A DNA stretch of 64,000 nucleotides, taken from the NCBI RefSeq assembly GCF_036173105.1, contig NZ_CP108053.1, positions 4,712,001-4,776,000 on the forward strand, written 5' to 3'. The notes below the pieces were generated by a model. It saw only the letters and a list, made by a program, of their open reading frames with translations. It had not been told where the DNA came from and made no database searches. This document shows positions 60,045 through 64,000 of this stretch, piece by piece. Position 1 is the first letter of the stretch. Each line of letters begins with the position of its first letter. A program made the position numbers and the translations under genes. This DNA comes from Streptomyces sp. NBC_00287 (GTDB lineage Bacteria > Actinomycetota > Actinomycetes > Streptomycetales > Streptomycetaceae).

Positions 60045-61247
60045 TCAGCGGTGCGCCAGGGCTTCGGCAGGCGCGGATCCGGCCACGACGGCGCTGGGCC
60101 TGCGGTCCCGGCGCTCCAGGGCGGCCGAGAGGAACGCCAGCAGCAGCGCGGCGGCGGCGAGCGCGGCGCCGACCCAGTTGGGGGAGGTGTACCCGAGGCC
60201 GGCCGCGATGACGAGGCCGCCGAGCCAGGCGGAGAGCGCGTTGCCGAGGTTGAAGGCGCCGATGTTGACGGCCGAGGCCAGCGTCGGAGCGCCGTGAGCC
60301 TGGTCGAGGACGCGCTTCTGCAGCGGGGGGACGGTGGCGAAGCCCAGGGCGCCGATGAGGGCGATGGTGACGGCCGCGAGGACCTTGTTGTGGGCGGTGA
60401 GGGTGAACAGCGCCAGAACGACGGCGAGGGCGCCCAGCGAGACGTAGAGCAGAGGCATCAGGGCGCGGTCGGCGAACCTGCCGCCGATGAGGTTGCCGCC
60501 GACCATGCCGAGCCCGAAGAGCACCAGCAGCCAGGTGACCGAACCGTCGGCGAAACCGGCGACGTGGGTCATCATCGGCGCGATGTAGGTGATGGCCGCG
60601 AAGACCCCGCCGAAGCCGAGCACGGTCATCGCCATGGCGAGCAGGACCTGGGTGTTCTTGAAGGCGGCCAGTTCATGGCGCAGCCGTACGCCTTCCGGCT
60701 GAGGCAGGTCGGGGACGAGCCGGGCGATGCCTGCGAGACCGATCACACCGAGGGCGGCGACGATGCCGAAGGTGACGCGCCAGCCGATGGACTGCCCGAC
60801 GAAGGTGCCGAGCGGGACGCCGACGACATTGGCGACGGTGAGCCCGGTGAACATCATCGCGATGGCGCCGGCCTTCTTGTCCGGGGCGACCAGGTCGGCC
60901 GCGACGACCGAGCCAATGCCGAAGAAGGCCCCGTGGGCGAGTGAGGCGACCACGCGTCCGATCAGCATGACGGCGAAGGACGGGGCGAGCGCGGACAGCA
61001 GATTTCCGGCGATGAACAGGACCATCAGCAGCATCAGCATCCGCTTGCGGGAGACCTTGGTGCCGAGCACGGTCATCAGCGGCGCTCCGGCCACGACGCC
61101 GAGTGCGTATCCGGTCACGAGCAGACCCGCGGTGGGGATGGAGACCCCGAAGTCGCCGGCGACCTCGGGCAGCAAGCCCATGATCACGAACTCGGTCGTT
61201 CCGATTCCGAAGGCCCCGATCGCCAGGGCCAAGAGCGCGAGCGGCAT
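60045..61247 (-). CDS. MFS transporter, DHA1 drug efflux type
   Basis: 400 residues with 12 helices; MPLALLALAIGAFGIGTTEFVIMGLLPEVA abridged is typical of the arabinose-efflux / Cmx-type drug antiporters. Motif A is LMTVLGTKVSRKRML. ATG 61247 with AAGGTGG upstream is preferred over 61265. Divergent from a MarR regulator 141 bp away, which presumably represses it and responds to the drug or metabolite exported. Confidence 0.9.
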   Translation of the reverse strand: MPLALLALAIGAFGIGTTEFVIMGLLPEVAGDFGVSIPTAGLLVTGYALGVVAGAPLMTVLGTKVSRKRMLMLLMVLFIAGNLLSALAPSFAVMLIGRVVASLAHGAFFGIGSVVAADLVAPDKKAGAIAMMFTGLTVANVVGVPLGTFVGQSIGWRVTFGIVAALGVIGLAGIARLVPDLPQPEGVRLRHELAAFKNTQVLLAMAMTVLGFGGVFAAITYIAPMMTHVAGFADGSVTWLLVLFGLGMVGGNLIGGRFADRALMPLLYVSLGALAVVLALFTLTAHNKVLAAVTIALIGALGFATVPPLQKRVLDQAHGAPTLASAVNIGAFNLGNALSAWLGGLVIAAGLGYTSPNWVGAALAAAALLLAFLSAALERRDRRPSAVVAGSAPAEALAHR

Positions 61248-61388
61248 GGGGTGCCACCTTCCCAAAAAGATTGCAGGAGAGCTTTACGTGCCAGAACAAT
61301 ACTTGCGTACGCGCTATATTTGCAAGCGATGGCAATCGCGACCCTGCCCTACTCTGGCTGCAGCCCGCTCAGGGACGAAGGAGACCTC
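61248..61388. promoter_or_regulatory. MFS/MarR divergent control region
   Basis: Contains CTTGC-N15-GCAAG (61302-61326) with an A+T-rich centre (CTATATTT), suitable as a MarR-dimer site overlapping the promoters of both genes. AAGGAGA at 61377-61383 is the MarR ribosome site. Confidence 0.55.
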
Positions 61389-61853
61389 ATGACAGCGACG
61401 GACCCCGCACTCACCGCCCTCGCCCAGGGCTGGTGCGCCCTCTCCCTGCTGCACGGGCGGATCGAGGCCCATATCGAGCGTGCGCTGCAGAGTCGGCACG
61501 ATCTGAGCGTGCGCGAGTACTCGCTGCTCGACGTCCTCAGCCGGCAGCACTCCGGAGAGGGCGGCCATCTGCAGATGAAGCAGGTCGCCGACGCCGTCGT
61601 CCTCAGCCAGAGCGCCACGACCCGGCTGGTCACCCGCCTCGAGGACCGCGGGCTGCTGACGCGCTATCTGTGCCGCACCGACCGGCGGGGCATCTACACC
61701 GATGTCACCGAGACGGGCTTGAAGCTCCTCGATGAGGCTCGGCCGACCAACGACACCGCCCTGCGCCATGCGCTCGACGAGGCCGCACGGAATCCCGAAC
61801 TGGCCCCGCTGGTCAGGGTCGTGGAGTCCCTGCGCGTGCCCGCGCAGGCTTGA
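61389..61853 (+). CDS. MarR-family transcriptional regulator
   Basis: 154 residues. The winged helix spans LSVREYSLLDVLSRQHSG... MKQVADAVVLSQSATTRLVTRLEDRGLL, and RTDRRGIYTDVTETGLKLL is the wing. It is divergent from the MFS efflux gene, the usual arrangement for a repressor of efflux. Start ATG 61389 has a good AAGGAGA ribosome site. Confidence 0.92.
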   Translation: MTATDPALTALAQGWCALSLLHGRIEAHIERALQSRHDLSVREYSLLDVLSRQHSGEGGHLQMKQVADAVVLSQSATTRLVTRLEDRGLLTRYLCRTDRRGIYTDVTETGLKLLDEARPTNDTALRHALDEAARNPELAPLVRVVESLRVPAQA

Positions 61854-61892
61854 GCCGATCCAGTCCGGCACCCTCCGCATAGGGTGGGCGCC

Positions 61893-62345
61893 ATGGGAGA
61901 TCTTGAGATACGACCCGCCACCGCGGACGACGTTCCGGCGATCGTCGCGATGCTCGCCGATGACCCCCTCGGCGCCCAGCGCGAGTCACCCGACGACCTG
62001 ACCCCGTATCTGTCGGCCCTGGAACGCCTGAGTCGCGATCCCAACCAGCACCTGATGGTGGCCGATCGGGAGGGACGGGTCGTCGGAACCCTCCAGCTCA
62101 CGCTCATCCCCGGGCTCTCCCGCAAGGGCGCGACGCGCTCGATCATCGAGGCCGTCCGCATCCACGCCGACGAGCGGGGCAGCGGCCTGGGAACGCAGTT
62201 CATCGAGTGGGCGGTCGAGGAGTCCCGCCGCCAGGGCTGCCGGCTCGTCCAGCTGACCTCGGACGCCTCCCGCACCGACGCCCACCGCTTCTACGAGCGA
62301 CTCGGGTTCGAGGCCTCACACGTGGGCTTCAAGCTCGCTCTGTGA
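61893..62345 (+). CDS. GNAT acetyltransferase
   Basis: 150 residues of the GNAT fold; LEIRPATADDVPAIVAML at the start, ADERGSGLGTQFIEWAVEE as acetyl-CoA loop and AHRFYERLGFEASHVGFKL at the end. TAGGGT at 61880-61885 lies just before ATG 61893, suggesting a leaderless message. Acetyl acceptor unknown. Followed by the parS/hairpin element. Confidence 0.92.
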   Translation: MGDLEIRPATADDVPAIVAMLADDPLGAQRESPDDLTPYLSALERLSRDPNQHLMVADREGRVVGTLQLTLIPGLSRKGATRSIIEAVRIHADERGSGLGTQFIEWAVEESRRQGCRLVQLTSDASRTDAHRFYERLGFEASHVGFKLAL

Positions 62346-62350
62346 CCGGC

Positions 62351-62384
62351 CGGGGGCCATGTTTCACGTGAAACATGGCCCCCG
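62351..62384. terminator. Perfect 34-bp palindrome: terminator hairpin with parS at its centre (62361-62374)
   Basis: 17-bp arms CGGGGGCCATGTTTCAC and its exact complement meet without a loop base. The middle 14 bp are a perfect parS. It lies between convergent genes: five bases after the GNAT stop and 14 bases before the beta-lactamase stop at 62399. It can work as a bidirectional hairpin in RNA and as a ParB site in DNA. Confidence 0.92.
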
Positions 62385-62398
62385 CGGCTCGACAATCG

Positions 62399-63784
62399 CT
62401 ACGGAATGCCCCGCCATCCCTCCGGATCCACGCCACCCGGCACCGGAGCCCCCTCGTCGTACGGCTGACGCGTGAACACGAACGACCCGAGGTCGAGGTG
62501 GCTCACACCCCCGTCCGGGCGCCGTACGGCCCGCAGCAGCTCTCCGGCGTAGTAGCCCTCAAGGCCGGTCCAGGTGCCGTCACCGTTCGCCCGGAACCGT
62601 GAGCGCCGGCCGTTGCCGGACAGCGGCTCCAGCGAGACGAGCCCATCGGCCGTCAGCCGCAGCGCGAAGCCGTATGTCCCCCAGTACCACTGCCCCGCCA
62701 ACTCCAGTACGTCCGGATCGACTTCGGTCATCGGCCGCCAAGGGTCGGGAATCCGCGGCTCCGCCTCGGCCACGATGCGCACGAGGTCGGCGGCAACCAG
62801 CGAAAGCAGCGGGCCCGAGGTGCAGTTGGCGAGCACCACTGCCGCGACGTCGTCACTCTCGCTGAAGAAGAGGCTCGCCAGGAACCCCGGCAGCGATCCG
62901 GAGTGCCCCGCGAGCAGCCGTCCGTGCCGGTGCTGGATCTGAATCCCCAGCCCGTACGCGACTCCGTCGGCGACATCGGCGGCCTCGCCCGGCGCGGCCG
63001 GCGTCCGCATCTCCCGTACGCTCGCCGCGCTCAGCACCCGGTCGTCCCCCTTGGCCAGGAAGCTCGCGAATCGCGCCAAGTCGGCTGTGGTGGACCACAG
63101 TTGCCCGGCCGGAGCCATCCGCCCGAGGTCCTCCGAGGGCTCTGGCAGCATCACATCGGCCCATGGGTGCACCGCCCAGCCACCCGCGTGCGGCGCCTTC
63201 GGTCGCCCGCTCGTACGGCTCAGGCCCAGGGGTTCGAGCACTTCCCGCCGCAGTACGTCCTCCCAGGGCGCCGCGCGCAGCTTCTCCACCAGCGCGCCCA
63301 GCAGGGTGTAACCGGGGTTCGAGTAGTGGTGGCGGCGTCCGACGGGATGCAGGAGGGGCTGTTCTCCCAGCACATCGGAGAGTTCGGGCCGCATCGAGCC
63401 GGGCGTCCGCTCCCACCACGGGCCGGGCGACTCGGCGGCCAATCCGCCCGTGTGGGCGAGCAGTTCGGCGACCGTGGCCTCCCCCGCACCGGTCCCGGGC
63501 AGATGCTTCTCCAAGGGATCACCGAGGTCGAGCAGCCCTTCGTCGCGCAGCCGCATGACCAGAACGGCCGTGAAGGTCTTGGTGATCGAGCCGATCCGGT
63601 ACTGCACGTTCTCATCCGGCCCGTGCCCCTCGACCGAGGTCCGCGACCCGTGCCACACGGCGCGCCCGTCCCGTACGACCGCCGCGACCAACGAGGGCGT
63701 CCGCCCCTCGGACTGGGCCACGGCGATCCGGTGCAGCAGCGCCCGTCGGGTCCCGGGCAGCAACTCTTCCTGAGGTGTCGTCAT
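62399..63784 (-). CDS. Serine beta-lactamase-fold hydrolase (class C / D-Ala-D-Ala carboxypeptidase type)
   Basis: 461 residues. SxxK is SITK at 66-69, YxN is YSN near residue 150 and a HSG triad (AGHSGS) replaces KTG. These are the catalytic motifs of the EstB/AmpC-like family, which includes esterases and D-aminopeptidases as well as beta-lactamases. A C-terminal lipocalin-like region (about 355-461) is present. No signal peptide, so it is probably cytoplasmic and not a beta-lactamase acting on antibiotics outside the cell. Confidence 0.87.
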   Translation of the reverse strand: MTTPQEELLPGTRRALLHRIAVAQSEGRTPSLVAAVVRDGRAVWHGSRTSVEGHGPDENVQYRIGSITKTFTAVLVMRLRDEGLLDLGDPLEKHLPGTGAGEATVAELLAHTGGLAAESPGPWWERTPGSMRPELSDVLGEQPLLHPVGRRHHYSNPGYTLLGALVEKLRAAPWEDVLRREVLEPLGLSRTSGRPKAPHAGGWAVHPWADVMLPEPSEDLGRMAPAGQLWSTTADLARFASFLAKGDDRVLSAASVREMRTPAAPGEAADVADGVAYGLGIQIQHRHGRLLAGHSGSLPGFLASLFFSESDDVAAVVLANCTSGPLLSLVAADLVRIVAEAEPRIPDPWRPMTEVDPDVLELAGQWYWGTYGFALRLTADGLVSLEPLSGNGRRSRFRANGDGTWTGLEGYYAGELLRAVRRPDGGVSHLDLGSFVFTRQPYDEGAPVPGGVDPEGWRGIP

Positions 63785-63940
63785 GCCCCCAGTCCACCCC
63801 GGGTTGCCTGCGGGAGTCGAGCGCATTACCCGGGGGCGCGGGCAGGTTCTCCCGCTCGGTGTCCTGGGGCGCAGCTCCGACCTGCGTCCTCGTCCGCTCT
63901 CTCACGCCGCTTCACCTGCGAGCGTCTCAACGCCGCCGCC

Positions 63941-64000
63941 TTACCGGCCCGCTTCCTCCCGGAGCGTCGCCAGGGCCTTCTCGATGCGACGCAGCCGTGT
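63941..64000 (-). CDS. 3' end of a gene cut by the window edge
   Basis: On the minus strand the last 20 codons read ...TRLRRIEKALATLREEAGR then TAA at 63941. The codon use and the helical, charged composition are gene-like. The family cannot be named from this fragment. Confidence 0.45.
   Translation of the reverse strand, partial: TRLRRIEKALATLREEAGR

Noticed and set aside
62399..63784. Antibiotic-resistance beta-lactamase
   Set aside because: No signal peptide, HSG instead of KTG and a lipocalin-like C-terminus; an esterase or peptidase role is more likely.

Overview
The window is high-GC actinobacterial DNA and almost certainly Streptomyces chromosome. It carries ssgA/ssgR (sporulation genes confined to streptomycetes and close relatives), the dtpA-sco-ecuC copper operon, ptpA, DUF5326, TTA-containing regulatory genes, and many copies of the Streptomyces parS site GTTTCACGTGAAAC. 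Gene order (dtpA, pheA, serS, cydABCD, hisC, thiC, ssgA/ssgR, ptpA) follows, from memory, the S. coelicolor SCO396x to SCO390x region in reverse. parS sites become denser to the right, so oriC/dnaA probably lies beyond the right edge.

Layout. (1) 1-9590: the accessory part. After the truncated end of a hotdog thioesterase comes a nine-gene, mostly translationally coupled operon: AvrD-family protein, P-loop kinase-like NTPase, KAS III, acyl carrier protein, quinone-oxidoreductase-like reductase, two MFS exporters, FAD monooxygenase and a SnoaL-like protein. A convergent XRE/MmyB-type regulator follows. This looks like an uncharacterised biosynthetic cluster for a small acyl-derived (syringolide- or butenolide-like) metabolite. 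(2) 10772-17467: an RsbW-like ATPase, then the periplasmic copper system (membrane protein, YcnI, Sco, PCuAC/EcuC, CopC-CopD, DyP peroxidase DtpA). (3) 17537-25050: pheA, a DnaA-box cluster, serS, a HAD phosphatase, tRNA-Ser(GCU), and a four-gene double ABC-2 exporter. (4) 25278-31561: M24 peptidase, an EphD-like hydrolase-SDR fusion, a second DnaA-box group, kptA, an LLM oxidoreductase, a HAD phosphatase and an M23 peptidase. (5) 31725-40965: the cydABCD bd-oxidase operon behind a perfect Rex operator, a cyclophilin-like protein behind a 21-bp palindrome, hisC, and a LacI regulator. (6) 41167-46326: phosphoesterase, membrane protein, TerD-vWA protein, and an HxlR/oxidoreductase divergon. (7) 46408-54608: thiC under a TPP riboswitch, a YibE/F protein, ssgA/ssgR, small membrane and cupin proteins, ptpA and a cystathionine-lyase-like enzyme. 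(8) 54826-64000: LysR, Nudix, flavohemoprotein, HAD, GNAT, a MarR/MFS divergon, GNAT, a beta-lactamase-fold protein and the 3' end of one more gene.

The strongest novel candidate is the AvrD cluster: it has the parts to make, modify, export and possibly sense a small molecule, and avrD carries a TTA codon that would tie it to bldA. A second theme is parS placement. Eight sites were found, one in the enlarged P3 region of the thiC TPP riboswitch, one at the centre of a perfect 34-bp palindrome acting as an intergenic hairpin, and one covering the start codons of cydCD. All statements come from reading the sequence and recalling protein families; no database search was run.
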